Shown: positions 1-8,994 of the stretch, piece after piece
Numbering within the stretch: the first letter of the stretch is position 1
Layout: every line of letters starts with the position of its first letter
Assembly (NCBI GenBank): GCA_003646995.1
Contig: QMLZ01000017.1
Location: forward strand, 1 to 25,820
Length of the DNA: 25,820 bases
Reading direction: 5' to 3'
Source of the DNA: Deltaproteobacteria bacterium
Lineage (GTDB): Bacteria > Desulfobacterota > DSM-4660 > Desulfatiglandales > Desulfatiglandaceae
Translations under genes and position numbers: made by a program
The notes under the pieces: generated by a model
The model's database searches: none
Told to the model about the DNA's origin: nothing
What the model saw: only the letters and a program-made list of their open reading frames with translations

Positions 1-83
1 ATGAGGTGGCTTGACCAACTGGCCTAAACGGTTATTTTTTAGGCAGTGTGTTGGGAATACTGTTGGGAAAGAGTTTTGTGGTC

Positions 84-119
84 AAAAAATAAGGGGGTTA
101 CGAATTACCGCAACCCCTT
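84..119 (-). terminator. Rho-independent terminator after the initiator tRNA
   Basis: Read on the minus strand, an 8-nt arm (AAGGGGTT, 119-112) pairs with AACCCCCTT (99-91) with one bulged C, and the stem runs straight into a T-rich tract (ATTTTTT, 90-84). It starts about 10 nt beyond the tRNA 3' CCA, the expected place for an intrinsic terminator of that transcript. Nothing coding is evident in the remaining bases 1-83. Confidence 0.75.
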
Positions 120-129
120 GACTTTCTTA

Positions 130-206
<77 letters not shown>

Positions 207-216
207 GCAATATTTT

Positions 217-245
217 ATTTTAAGCCCTTGGTACCCTGAAGTCAA
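217..245 (-). promoter_or_regulatory. Sigma-70-type promoter of the initiator tRNA
   Basis: The minus strand reads TTGACT (245-240), a 17-nt spacer, then TAAAAT (222-217). This is one mismatch from consensus in each box. The -10 box ends 10 nt upstream of the tRNA 5' end, which fits a short leader. It lies in the 65-nt gap between the histidine kinase stop codon and the tRNA. Confidence 0.7.
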
Positions 246-271
246 ACCAAAATTTCATGTTTATTCACTTC

Positions 272-1765
272 CTATCGATCGGGCAATCGGATCACAAAGG
301 TGGTCCCTTCACCAAGCCTGCTTTCTGCCCAGATGTCCCCTCCGTGGGCCTCCACAATCCGATAAGAAATGGAAAGGCCAAGGCCCGAGCCCTTTTCCCG
401 GGTTGTATAGAAAGGTTCAAAGATGTGGAGCAGCTTTGATTCCTCTATGCCCACCCCCTCGTCAGAGATTCGGATTTCAACCGCATCACCCAGATCAGCC
501 GTGGACACAATTATTCTCCCACCTTCTTCCATGGCCTCTATTCCATTAGCTATAATGTTCATAAATACCTGCTTTAATTTATCAGGATCACAATAGATCT
601 CCCGTAATCCCTCGGCCAGGTTCTCTTCGAATCTGTACTTATCTTCAGAGTATACTTCTTCCATAATTCTAAGCACATCACGAATTACGGAATTAATATC
701 TGAAAGCCTCTTCACCAGCCTGTATTCCTTCGTGAAATCCCCAAGGTTTCGTACAAGCTTTTCCAGGCGTCGGACCTCATCGAATATCATATCCAGTTTC
801 CTTAAGGCCCCTGCGTCGTCAATACTTTTCTTCAGTTGGTGAGAGAAGCCCCCTATGATCATAAGAGGATTCTTTATCTCGTGCGCAACATGGGCCACGG
901 CTTGGCCTACAGCCGCAAGTCTCTCTGACCTTAGGAGCTTTTTTTCCAGCTGTCTTTGCACCGAAACATCTCGGATGATGGCTGTGAAGGTAATGGTCCC
1001 CCCCATCTCAAAGTGGGAAAGGCCCAGTTCAATGGGGAATTCCTCTCCGCTTTTGCGCAGTGCCGTCAGCGAAAGGGTCTTTCCCATGAGCCTTGAGCTC
1101 TTGGTTCGAAGAAACCGCCTCACGTACTTGCGATGATCTCCATATTGAGGGGGGACAAGCATGTTAAGGCTTTTGCCTAGAACTTCTTCTCTCTTGTAAC
1201 CGAAAATCCGCTCAGCTGCGTTGTTGAAAAGGATAATTCTGTTGTCACTGTCCACACTGAGGATTGCATCGTTTGCAGTATCAAGAATGGCCCTGAATTT
1301 CTTTTCAGAGGCCTGCAGCCGCCTTATCAAGGTTCTGTATTCTGTAACGTCCCTAGATATCTCTATGAAGTACTCAGGTTTTCCCTCGCGGAAAAACACA
1401 GGGTACATTATCCTCATGAACTCTTTTTGCTGTTTTCCCTCTCCGTAGTGGTGTGTTATCTCAACCCGCCCTTTAGTTTTCAGGGCCTTTTCTAAGGGGC
1501 ACAGGTTTTTTTCGTGCTTACAAGGATGGTGCAGGTTGTAGTTTATCTCGTAACACTTTTTCCCTTTTATGTCGCTTTTGCTGAGACCGCACCTGTTTAG
1601 GAATACCTTATTGGCGTCTAGAACCGTATAATCGGGTCCTATTACGAGGATCTCTTCATCAATACCATCAAAAAGGGTCTCGAGAAAAAGTTTAGCAACC
1701 CGGAGCTGGGCTATCTCCTCTTCCTTTCTTTCGAGTATTTTTTTTAGCCTGGTTGCATCGTCCAT
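272..1765 (-). CDS. PAS-domain sensor histidine kinase (497 aa)
   Basis: This is a two-component sensor kinase that should autophosphorylate a histidine and pass phosphate to a response regulator not present in this window. A short N-terminal coiled coil (about 1-25) precedes two PAS domains (about 28-145 and 155-275). The HisKA H-box is AHVAHEIKNP with H295, followed by the N-box (about 400-415), G1 box (DEGVG), F box (EPFYTT) and G2 box (GSGLGL). No transmembrane segment or signal peptide is seen, so it is probably cytoplasmic. The first PAS domain carries a Cys/His cluster (C71, H79, H80, C82, H84, C89) that could bind metal or respond to redox. An upstream in-frame ATG at 1861 would overlap the preceding gene by 71 nt; the ATG at 1765 has GGGAG just before it and leaves a 25-nt gap, so it was chosen. 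Confidence 0.93.
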   Translation of the reverse strand: MDDATRLKKILERKEEEIAQLRVAKLFLETLFDGIDEEILVIGPDYTVLDANKVFLNRCGLSKSDIKGKKCYEINYNLHHPCKHEKNLCPLEKALKTKGRVEITHHYGEGKQQKEFMRIMYPVFFREGKPEYFIEISRDVTEYRTLIRRLQASEKKFRAILDTANDAILSVDSDNRIILFNNAAERIFGYKREEVLGKSLNMLVPPQYGDHRKYVRRFLRTKSSRLMGKTLSLTALRKSGEEFPIELGLSHFEMGGTITFTAIIRDVSVQRQLEKKLLRSERLAAVGQAVAHVAHEIKNPLMIIGGFSHQLKKSIDDAGALRKLDMIFDEVRRLEKLVRNLGDFTKEYRLVKRLSDINSVIRDVLRIMEEVYSEDKYRFEENLAEGLREIYCDPDKLKQVFMNIIANGIEAMEEGGRIIVSTADLGDAVEIRISDEGVGIEESKLLHIFEPFYTTREKGSGLGLSISYRIVEAHGGDIWAESRLGEGTTFVIRLPDR

Positions 1766-1790
1766 GAAGTCTCCCGGCCGTGTACTTGTT

Positions 1791-2363
1791 TCAAGTTTGA
1801 CGGTGAGGACAGTAAAAGACATACTCCGAGGATAGGATATCAAACATTTCCTGAGTTCCATCCTCGATAGTTTTGTAAAGCGCCTTCAATGTATCCGCTG
1901 TGGCAAGATTTCTCCTGTATTCCATCTCATTGAAGAAGACGGTATCAATGGGAAGCAAGACATGGTCAAGAGTGCTGGACCAACTTACCCTGAGCCTGTT
2001 CTTCAGATCGTGAACCTTGTTGAAAACGTCTCTCAGCATTGCCGTCCGAAGGATGGGATTAACTTGATTGATCAAGCAGTCTACCAATCCGGCAAGATAG
2101 TAGACATCGCGCATTTTTGCTTCATCATTTCTGTAAGCAAACAAGGCCCCGATTGTCCCGGCCACTCCCCCCTGCAAGGAATGGTGAGGAGGTAGCTGAA
2201 TACTAGCTTCCCTGCCCTGTTCGCGAAGCAGATTATGCTGCTGCTCTAGCGACTCTGATTGCTTTTTGGTCATTTCAATAAAAAAGCTTGACTGCCAGCC
2301 TGAGCGCCTAAACTCAAACGGTTGCTTAACTATCAAATTGTCAAGAATTTTCTTGTTTGGCAT
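1791..2363 (-). CDS. Conserved-looking protein of unknown function (190 aa)
   Basis: I do not recognise a family. The ATG at 2363 has a strong ribosome binding site (GGAGG, 8 nt upstream). The protein appears soluble and largely helical: a Gln/Glu-rich helix around residues 30-55, then GGVAGTIGALFAYRNDEAK and a long helical stretch with many Leu, Asn and Arg. There is no signal peptide, membrane segment or cysteine motif beyond a Cys-Pro-His near the C-terminus. It sits 14 nt downstream of the xer gene and 25 nt upstream of the histidine kinase, so it is probably co-transcribed and could be an accessory or sensory partner of the kinase. That link rests only on position. Confidence 0.75.
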   Translation of the reverse strand: MPNKKILDNLIVKQPFEFRRSGWQSSFFIEMTKKQSESLEQQHNLLREQGREASIQLPPHHSLQGGVAGTIGALFAYRNDEAKMRDVYYLAGLVDCLINQVNPILRTAMLRDVFNKVHDLKNRLRVSWSSTLDHVLLPIDTVFFNEMEYRRNLATADTLKALYKTIEDGTQEMFDILSSEYVFYCPHRQT

Positions 2364-2377
2364 CGTGGTAACCTCCA

Positions 2378-3292
2378 CTATGGCCTGGGGTGGCACTGTT
2401 CGTGAATTTGCTTCAGCTTCTCGCGGGTGACACGGGTGTATATTTGCGTAGTAGCTATATCTGAATGGCCCAACATCACCTGGACCGACCTCAAATCAGC
2501 CCCTCTTTCAAGTAAGTGACTTGCGAAAGAATGACGAAGACTGTGGGGTGATACGCCTTTTCTTATTCCTGCCTTTGAGACATATCCTTTCAGTATCTTC
2601 CAAAATCCCTGGCGGGTCAGGCGCCGTCCCCGAGAGTTGACAAAAAGAAAAGGTGACTGGATGGAGCCGCCTTTCAGGATCTTGGTCCGGGACTCCGAGA
2701 TATACTTCTTAATTACCTCCTGCGCCTTGGTACCAATAGGGACAAGCCTTTCCTTGCCCCCTTTTCCCAGAACTCGGACGAAGCCTGTTTCTAAATTAAG
2801 ATCCTGTAGCCTCAGTCCCACAAGCTCGGAGACCCGCAGGCCAGAGGCGTATGCTAGTTCCAGCATGGCCTGATCTCTGAGCCCCAGGACCGTCTTAGGA
2901 TCTGGCGTGTCCAGCAACCTTTCTACCTCTGATATTGAGAGTGGATGCGGCAGATTGCGTGGTATCTTAGGAGAGTCCACTAGTCGCGCGGGGTTTGAAG
3001 GGATGTGTCCTTCAGTGGTCAAGAACCTAAAAAATGTCTTAATTGCTGAAAGATGCCGCGCCACAGACCTTGGAGCTCTGTATCTGCTCAAGGCCATCAC
3101 GTAAGCCAGAACGTCTTGTTGGGACACCTCCGAAGGGTGGGCTTTTTGCCCATTTAGGGAGGAGAGGAAATGGATTATGTCCCTCGAATATGCCTCAATA
3201 CTGTTGTCGGAAAGGCCCCTCTCCACTCTCAGGTAGCTTAGAAAACTGTCCACCCAAAAATCCCATGAAGGGTTAGTGCTCTTGTTTGCCAT
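2378..3292 (-). CDS. xerD: XerC/XerD-type tyrosine recombinase (304 aa)
   Basis: This is a site-specific tyrosine recombinase of the Xer family, which resolves chromosome dimers at dif during cell division. The N-terminal SAM-like core-binding domain (about 10-95) starts with WVDSFLSYLRVERGLS. The catalytic set is complete: R153 (GLRVSEL), K180 (GKGGKER), H250 and R253 (HSLRHSF), H276 (LGHSDI) and nucleophile Y285 (TQIYTRV). The length matches XerC/XerD (about 300 aa). The gene lies in a housekeeping context with no phage or integron genes, which argues for a core Xer and not a mobile-element integrase. XerC versus XerD cannot be settled by eye; XerD is a best guess. The ATG at 3292 uses a GGAG embedded in the end of the upstream peptidase gene, 8 nt away. 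Confidence 0.93.
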   Translation of the reverse strand: MANKSTNPSWDFWVDSFLSYLRVERGLSDNSIEAYSRDIIHFLSSLNGQKAHPSEVSQQDVLAYVMALSRYRAPRSVARHLSAIKTFFRFLTTEGHIPSNPARLVDSPKIPRNLPHPLSISEVERLLDTPDPKTVLGLRDQAMLELAYASGLRVSELVGLRLQDLNLETGFVRVLGKGGKERLVPIGTKAQEVIKKYISESRTKILKGGSIQSPFLFVNSRGRRLTRQGFWKILKGYVSKAGIRKGVSPHSLRHSFASHLLERGADLRSVQVMLGHSDIATTQIYTRVTREKLKQIHEQCHPRP

Positions 3293-3300
3293 TTTTCAAG

Positions 3301-4416
3301 TTACTCCAAGATGTAAAACCCGAGATCATTTGTCAAAATCTCTACTCCCGTATCTGTGACGAGCACCATCTCTTCCAGCCTTACGCCACCTTTACCAGGG
3401 ATGTAAATGCCCGGTTCCACGGTTACCACCATCCCCGGCAACAATGGTTCAGGATCCCTTGGGCTAAGCCTAGGGCCTTCATGCGTGGCAAGGCCTACCC
3501 CGTGGCCTAGGGCATGACCGAAATAATCTCCGTAGCCTGCCTCGGAGATGACAGCCCTTGCCTTCTTGTCGGGTAGATCAGTGCTGACCCCGGGCCGAAT
3601 GGTTTCAAGGGCCTTTATTTGCGCCTCTCTTACTATCTTGTAAATGTCCAGGAAGAACTTGTCTGGTTTTCCCACAAACAGAGTGCGGGTAGTATCGGAG
3701 CAGTACCCGTTCAGTTTTACTCCCACATCTACCACAATGGGCTCGCCTGGCAGGATTTCTTTATCAGTTGGCACTGCATGGGGAAGTGCCCCGTTTGGAC
3801 CAGATGCAACTATGGGGGGAAAGGCCATTGCCTCAGCTCCAGAGCGCCTGGAGTGATCTTCAATTTTCCAGGCTACTTCCCTCTCACTCATGCCAGGGGT
3901 AAGCCAATGCGGCATCTGTTTAACAATTGATGTGATCAGCCTTACAGAGGCCTTTATGGCATCAATCTCTTCAGCATCCTTTATCTTCCTCATATCCTCC
4001 ACGAGGTTATTGAGGGGTAAGAGTTCCACACTTATGTTTTGCTGTTTGATGTTTTCTTTTAACTTCACGTAAGTACCCCAAATTAGGTAACTATCCTCGA
4101 AGCCTAGGCTCTTGCAGCCGATCTTGCTCAATATCTTAGGAAATTCGCTGGTTAAATCTCCCTTGACCGTTACTATGTCAAAAGAGCTCGCCTCGTTTTT
4201 GGCCTGCTCGGCATACCTGGTGTCAGTTAACAAAAGCCGGTATTGCCCGCCGATTATCAGTGAACCAGAGGATTCCGTTAGCTGGGAGTCTTCTGCCGTG
4301 AAGCCAGACAGATACCTCCTATTTTCCGGCTGAACTATCCACGCGGCATCTACCTTTCTGCCGTCTAGTTTCTCCAGCAGCTTGTCAATCCTAGCTTCAA
4401 TGGATGTTTTAGGCAT
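3301..4416 (-). CDS. M24B Xaa-Pro peptidase (371 aa)
   Basis: This is a cytoplasmic metallopeptidase of family M24B that cleaves before proline in peptides or dipeptides (PepP/PepQ-like). The N-terminal creatinase-like domain (about 1-135) begins with a helix and AAWIVQPENRRYLSGF. The C-terminal pita-bread domain carries all five metal ligands: D230, D241, H305 (HALGHGVG), E334 (VTVEPGIY) and E348 (GGVRLEE). The length fits the short 350-370 aa bacterial type. It has an ideal ribosome binding site (AGGAGGT, 4 nt before the ATG) and is the first gene of a minus-strand run with xer, the unknown protein and the kinase. Aminopeptidase versus dipeptidase activity cannot be told from sequence. Confidence 0.93.
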   Translation of the reverse strand: MPKTSIEARIDKLLEKLDGRKVDAAWIVQPENRRYLSGFTAEDSQLTESSGSLIIGGQYRLLLTDTRYAEQAKNEASSFDIVTVKGDLTSEFPKILSKIGCKSLGFEDSYLIWGTYVKLKENIKQQNISVELLPLNNLVEDMRKIKDAEEIDAIKASVRLITSIVKQMPHWLTPGMSEREVAWKIEDHSRRSGAEAMAFPPIVASGPNGALPHAVPTDKEILPGEPIVVDVGVKLNGYCSDTTRTLFVGKPDKFFLDIYKIVREAQIKALETIRPGVSTDLPDKKARAVISEAGYGDYFGHALGHGVGLATHEGPRLSPRDPEPLLPGMVVTVEPGIYIPGKGGVRLEEMVLVTDTGVEILTNDLGFYILE

Positions 4417-4666
4417 TTTTACCTCCTGGACGATTTCGGTTCAGTTTCAGCACGGGAAGGAAAGTCTGCGACGATGAGATTCAGCGGGACTGTAACAAAG
4501 CAGCAAGTCAACCACCTTTCTCCGCTTCCCCTTGGTCAATGAAAGGGCTATACGGGGCAAATCAGCGTTCAGACAAGGTGCTTGCATGATTAATCGAATT
4601 TTATCAAACCCCTTGAGGCATTGCAAACAAAGAACAATTTCGGCCTCTCATCGCGCCTGGGATTTG

Positions 4667-4695
4667 TTGACAGAACCTGGTACAGTTGCTAGTAG
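4667..4695 (+). promoter_or_regulatory. Possible promoter of the RNase II-family gene
   Basis: A perfect TTGACA (4667-4672) lies about 40 nt upstream of the ribonuclease start. The -10 region is poor: CTAGTA or TAGTAG with a 16- or 17-nt spacer. The rest of the 297-nt divergent gap 4417-4713 shows no convincing gene. Confidence 0.3.
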
Positions 4696-4713
4696 ACTTT
4701 TATTCTTAATTCA

Positions 4714-6723
4714 ATGGATCAACAAGGAATGAGCCAAGGAAAAATCGTCGAATATATTGACCAGGGCAAGATTATTTGCTCATTGTGCCTTCAGGATAAG
4801 GGCAACAAGCTTCATTTGCTCACCACCTCAAACCGGGAAGTCAACCTGTCGCCCAAAAGAGCACTCCTTATCTCGGATAGCGGTATTGATGTTTCGAGGT
4901 CTCGCGAAGAACTGATAGAGCATTTGAAAAAGACCGAGGCCATCCGAAAGGCCCTAAAAGAGGAGGTGGATCCAAAGGAGCTGTGGGAACTTGTGCAGGG
5001 TGAAGGAGAGGACTTTGATAACAGGTACTTGGCCGAGCTGTGCTTCGGTGTGCCAGTAACTGATCACCATGTAAGCGCATTGGTGCGGGCACTTTTTGAG
5101 GATCGACTCCACTTTCGGCTGAAGGACGGGAGATTCCTGGCTAATACGGAAGAGCGCGTTGAGCAGATCCTCAAGCAGAGAGAAGAGGAGGCGCTGAGGG
5201 AAGAACGGCTTGCCAAGGGAAGCGAGTGGATCCGGAAGGCATTGGCTGGAGAGCCTGTCGAAGAACCCGAAGTAAAGGACTACGTGATCAAGGTACTGAA
5301 GGATCTTGCTCTATACGGCAAAGAAGCGCCTTTGATAAACGAAGGAAAGGAACTTCTTGCCCGCGCAGGCATTTCCCGTATTGAAAACGCTAGAAGTATC
5401 TTGGTCAGTTTAGGGGTATGGGAGGAAGACGAAAACCTGGATCTCATTCGATTTAACATTCCAAAGGGTTTTACTGAGGCGGAAAAGAGGGAAGCATCCT
5501 CCCTTGCCCTTTTTTCTGAGCCTCAAGAAGGACTGGAGGATCTCACTGATCTGCCCGTTGTGACCATTGATGGGCCTTTTACGCGGGACTTCGATGACGC
5601 TCTGAGTATAGTGGAGAAAGGGGATGTGGTTGAACTGGGTATCCACATTGCGGACGTTGCAGCAACTGTGAGGCCGGATACGGCCCTTGACAAGGGGGCA
5701 GCGGCAAAACCTTCATCCCTCTATTTGCCACGCCGTCAGATTCCGATGATTCCTCCTGAACTATCTGAGAATGTGCTAAGCCTTAGGCAAGGAGAAGAAA
5801 GAAAGTCCGTTTCCTTGATTTGCCGATTGACGAGGACTGGCGATATCTTAGACTACCGGTTTACCCTGGCTAGAATTCGCGTGAGAAAGAATTTGGTCTA
5901 TGGAGCGGTAAATGGGGCCTTGGAAGAGGACGCTTCCCTTTCCGAGATGTTCAGGCTGGCGAAGTTATTACGGCAGGGCCGGGAAGAAAGGGGGGCCCTC
6001 AACTTGTCCTTGCCAGAAGTACAAGTGATTGTTGACGAAGAGGGGAATATTTCCACCTTTCTCCTGGACCAAGGTACACCTTCTAGGATGATTGTTGCTG
6101 AGTTCATGATTCTATATAACTGGCTGGCGGGGCGTTTTTGCAGGGACCATGAAATTCCTGCCCTTTATAGGACCCAGGCGGAGCCATCCGAAAGGTTATC
6201 CCAGGAGGGCATGGATTATCTTCTTTATGTTTTTTTGCAAAGGAGAAGGATTTATCCCCTTCTGCTTGACACCTCGCCTGGTCCCCATAGCGGGCTCGGT
6301 CTTGATGCCTATGCCCAGGTGAGCTCGCCCATCCGAAGGTATCTTGATTTAGTGGTACAAAGACAAATAAGGGAGTTCTTGCTTTCAGGCAAGGCACTGT
6401 ACAGCCAAGAGGAATTGGAGCAGATCCGCATGGCGGTAGAGCCTGCACTTCGGATCCTAACCAGGGTTAAGAGAAACAGGATTAGGTACTGGATCTTGAA
6501 GCTACTTTCCAGAAACGTGGGGCAAAGGTTGAAGGCCATGGTCCTGGATGATATCAGGAGCAAGTACCGCATCGTGCTGACCGACTTCCTGATAACCGCT
6601 GAAATCAAAAAGGTCGAAGGCCTGCTCCTCGGCCAAGGCCAATACATCTGGGTTGAAGTCAAGAAGGCAGACCCTTGGGAAGATACCCTGGTCCTGGAGT
6701 ATGCAGCCAGTGTAGAACAGTAA
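4714..6723 (+). CDS. RNase II/RNB-family 3'-5' exoribonuclease (669 aa)
   Basis: This predicted hydrolytic, processive 3'-5' exoribonuclease takes part in RNA decay. A weak N-terminal beta-barrel-like segment (1-60) is followed by a long charged helical region. The RNB catalytic domain starts near residue 275 and contains DGPFTRDFDDA, with the four acidic metal ligands D286, D292, D294 and D295. Further signatures are the HIADVAATV block, SLICRLT and SSPIRRYLDLVVQRQ near residue 530. There is no evident strong S1 domain at the C-terminus, so it resembles the short RNB proteins of cyanobacteria and deltaproteobacteria more than enterobacterial RNase R. Start choice is uncertain: the ATG at 4714 has no clear ribosome binding site, and the ATG at 4729 has AAGGA too close. 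It converges with the next gene with a 6-nt gap. Confidence 0.9.
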   Translation: MDQQGMSQGKIVEYIDQGKIICSLCLQDKGNKLHLLTTSNREVNLSPKRALLISDSGIDVSRSREELIEHLKKTEAIRKALKEEVDPKELWELVQGEGEDFDNRYLAELCFGVPVTDHHVSALVRALFEDRLHFRLKDGRFLANTEERVEQILKQREEEALREERLAKGSEWIRKALAGEPVEEPEVKDYVIKVLKDLALYGKEAPLINEGKELLARAGISRIENARSILVSLGVWEEDENLDLIRFNIPKGFTEAEKREASSLALFSEPQEGLEDLTDLPVVTIDGPFTRDFDDALSIVEKGDVVELGIHIADVAATVRPDTALDKGAAAKPSSLYLPRRQIPMIPPELSENVLSLRQGEERKSVSLICRLTRTGDILDYRFTLARIRVRKNLVYGAVNGALEEDASLSEMFRLAKLLRQGREERGALNLSLPEVQVIVDEEGNISTFLLDQGTPSRMIVAEFMILYNWLAGRFCRDHEIPALYRTQAEPSERLSQEGMDYLLYVFLQRRRIYPLLLDTSPGPHSGLGLDAYAQVSSPIRRYLDLVVQRQIREFLLSGKALYSQEELEQIRMAVEPALRILTRVKRNRIRYWILKLLSRNVGQRLKAMVLDDIRSKYRIVLTDFLITAEIKKVEGLLLGQGQYIWVEVKKADPWEDTLVLEYAASVEQ

Positions 6724-6729
6724 GCTGGC

Positions 6730-7662
6730 TCAGCCGCTTAAAAGTGCCTTGGTGCTCCGAGCTGGACCCTTGGGTTTGTTTTGCTGAAGAGGAGAGCTCT
6801 TTTCCTGTAGTGGGGCTGAGGGCTTTGGTTGGGCCGACCTACCCTTGACAAATTGAGCCATATCATAGTCCTTGGAAAATACCACCTTCCCTCCCTTATC
6901 ATATGCAACGATCCTCAAAACACGCGGCAGGTCCTTTTGGGGTTTTCGTTCGAAGGAGGCCCTGACTTCGCGAAACCGCCTTATGGAAAAGAGCCTACCA
7001 GTTTTGTAGTCCTTGGGCATTCCCTCCACCAAGATCACGTTCGGGAAACTCCATGCAGTGGAGAGATCAGAAGATTTCTCTATCCATATTATGTGAACAT
7101 AGCCTCGCACAGGCCCAGGTTGATTGGAGGCATTAGAAACCTTAAAGGCTACTGTTAAGCTGTCTGGTAGTACCCTAATCCGAAGGTCCCTTATTTCAAC
7201 AAGTTGCTTGGGCTCACTTGGCTTTTGGGCTACTTCCTGTATGCGGGAAGGAAGGGGTTTTTCAGTAGGTTCGACCTTTGCGAGGGGAGGTGTCTCAGCG
7301 GCATTTGCCTGCTGGGGCTTCTCCTTACTAAGTTCCGCCACCTTGGGTGGTTTTGACTCTGGTGCGCGCTTCATAAGTACTATTTTTTGCTGGGCTTCAT
7401 AGAGTTGGGTTTTGAGAGAGGTGGCCTGCCTTGTTAAGGCATGGATCTGACGCGCCCAATCACTGGATTTAGCGCGAAGTGTGAAATAGCGATTCACAAT
7501 CACCAGACTCACAATGAGGTAAGCGAGAAAGAATAGGGAAGCAAAGCCCAAGAGCCTGGAAGAGACTTTGAAACGCCGTACCCTGCCGGTACCCCTTACC
7601 ACCATGAAATTAAGGTCTGTTGGCTTGACCCCGGCCTTGCCCCTGTCTGTTTTTCTTACCAT
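6730..7662 (-). CDS. Single-pass membrane protein of unknown function (310 aa)
   Basis: No known family is recognised with confidence. A basic N-terminus (1-37) precedes one hydrophobic segment (about 38-58, LLGFASLFFLAYLIVSLVIV), then a coiled-coil-like stretch (about 65-97) and a Pro/Lys/Glu-rich linker (about 98-148). A beta-rich globular domain (about 150-270) follows, then a Pro/Ser/Lys-rich tail. The layout suggests an inner-membrane anchor with a periplasmic domain on a stalk. CAGGA upstream supports the ATG at 7662. It lies 35 nt downstream of purB and is probably co-transcribed with it; context gives no function. Confidence 0.8.
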   Translation of the reverse strand: MVRKTDRGKAGVKPTDLNFMVVRGTGRVRRFKVSSRLLGFASLFFLAYLIVSLVIVNRYFTLRAKSSDWARQIHALTRQATSLKTQLYEAQQKIVLMKRAPESKPPKVAELSKEKPQQANAAETPPLAKVEPTEKPLPSRIQEVAQKPSEPKQLVEIRDLRIRVLPDSLTVAFKVSNASNQPGPVRGYVHIIWIEKSSDLSTAWSFPNVILVEGMPKDYKTGRLFSIRRFREVRASFERKPQKDLPRVLRIVAYDKGGKVVFSKDYDMAQFVKGRSAQPKPSAPLQEKSSPLQQNKPKGPARSTKALLSG

Positions 7663-7697
7663 AGCATTCCTGGTGTCCTGCCACGAGCCCCGTGTCC

Positions 7698-8990
7698 CTA
7701 GCTGAAAACCCTTTCAAATATGTGGTCAACATGTTTTAGATGATAGTTAATGTCAAAAATCTCCTCTACATCTTTAGTGTCGAGGTACTGCATGATCTCC
7801 CCATCTTTCAGTATCAAATCCTTGAAAGAATCCTCGCCCTCCCATACCTTCAGGGCGTTTCTCTGGACCATGACATAAGCCTTTTGCCTCTCGATACCTT
7901 TTTCCGCCAGTTTCATGAGCGCCTGCTGGGAGAAGATCAGCCCTTTTGTAAGGTTCATATTATGAGCCATTTTTTCAGGGTGTACCACGAGCCCGTCAAC
8001 GATGCCCTTGAGGCGGTTCAACATATAATCGATCAGGATCGTGCTATCGGGGGCTATGACCCTTTCGACGGACGAATGGCTTATATCCCTTTCGTGCCAT
8101 AACGCCATATTCTCCATGGCGGCCAAGGCATTGGTTCTTACCAGGCGGGCAAGGCCGGAAATGTTTTCGCAACCAATTGGGTTTTTCTTGTGGGGCATGG
8201 CAGAGGAGCCCTTTTGACCCTTTGAGAAAGGCTCTTCTGCCTCCAGCACCTCGGTCCTCTGCAAGTGCCTTATTTCTATTGCAATTTTTTCAAGGGTGCC
8301 GGCAAGGATGGCCAAAGATGTGAAGTACTGTGCATGTCGATCCCTTTGAACTATCTGGGTCGATATGGGGGCCGGTTTAAGGCCAAGTTTCTTGCACACA
8401 TAGGCCTCAACCCTGGGCGAGACATTTGCGAAGGTTCCCACGGCTCCTGAAATCTTTCCGTAGCTTATTACCTCCAATGCATCCTGCAGCCTGTGGAGAT
8501 TGCGCCTCATTTCCTCATACCACACTGCGAGCTTTAGCCCGAAAGTGATGGGCTCAGCATGAATCCCGTGGGACCGGCCTATCATGGGGGTATACTTGTG
8601 CTCCATGGCCCTTTTCTTGATAACCTCCATGAAATCCCTTGCCCCCTGTATTATCCGATCCATGGCCTCTTTGAGCAGCAAGGCGAAGCTTGTATCGAGG
8701 ACGTCGGATGAGGTGAGTCCTAAATGTATGTACCTGGAATCAGGGCCGATATGCTCCTCAAGGTTGGTGAGAAATGCTATGACGTCATGCTTTGTCTGTT
8801 TCTCTATTTCAAGGATTCTTTCCACGCTGAATGCCGCCCTGTCCTTGATTGTCTTCAAGGCTTCCCGGGGAACAATGCCCTCTTCAGCCATGGCCTCGCA
8901 GGCAGCCAGCTCAACATCCAGCCACTTGGAATACCGATTTTCGTCTTCCCATATCCTCCCCATGTCTGGTCGCGTGTAACGCGGTATCAT
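7698..8990 (-). CDS. purB: Adenylosuccinate lyase (430 aa)
   Basis: This fumarase/aspartase-superfamily lyase releases fumarate from SAICAR and from adenylosuccinate in purine synthesis. The superfamily signature GSSAMPHKKNP (261-271) is intact, with S263 as the likely catalytic base. The conserved TKHDVIAF (H68) and GRSHGIHAEP (H141) complete the usual active-site set, and HLGLTSSDVLDT matches substrate-binding residues. The length is normal for the 430-aa bacterial type. The start at 8990 has GGGAGGT upstream, overlapping the end of the DJ-1 family gene, so the two are likely translated from one message. It is plausibly a homotetrameric cytoplasmic enzyme. Confidence 0.97.
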   Translation of the reverse strand: MIPRYTRPDMGRIWEDENRYSKWLDVELAACEAMAEEGIVPREALKTIKDRAAFSVERILEIEKQTKHDVIAFLTNLEEHIGPDSRYIHLGLTSSDVLDTSFALLLKEAMDRIIQGARDFMEVIKKRAMEHKYTPMIGRSHGIHAEPITFGLKLAVWYEEMRRNLHRLQDALEVISYGKISGAVGTFANVSPRVEAYVCKKLGLKPAPISTQIVQRDRHAQYFTSLAILAGTLEKIAIEIRHLQRTEVLEAEEPFSKGQKGSSAMPHKKNPIGCENISGLARLVRTNALAAMENMALWHERDISHSSVERVIAPDSTILIDYMLNRLKGIVDGLVVHPEKMAHNMNLTKGLIFSQQALMKLAEKGIERQKAYVMVQRNALKVWEGEDSFKDLILKDGEIMQYLDTKDVEEIFDINYHLKHVDHIFERVFS

Positions 8991-8994
8991 GGTC

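Noticed and set aside
50..69. Short direct repeat TGTTGGGAA (50-58 and 61-69) near the tRNA, as an integration attachment site
   Set aside because: It is only 9 nt, does not match the tRNA 3' end, and no integrase or island genes accompany it; the nearby xer gene looks like a housekeeping recombinase.
4532..4732. A 66-codon plus-strand frame upstream of the ribonuclease
   Set aside because: It has no ribosome binding site, no recognisable features, and overlaps the ribonuclease start and the candidate promoter; probably chance.
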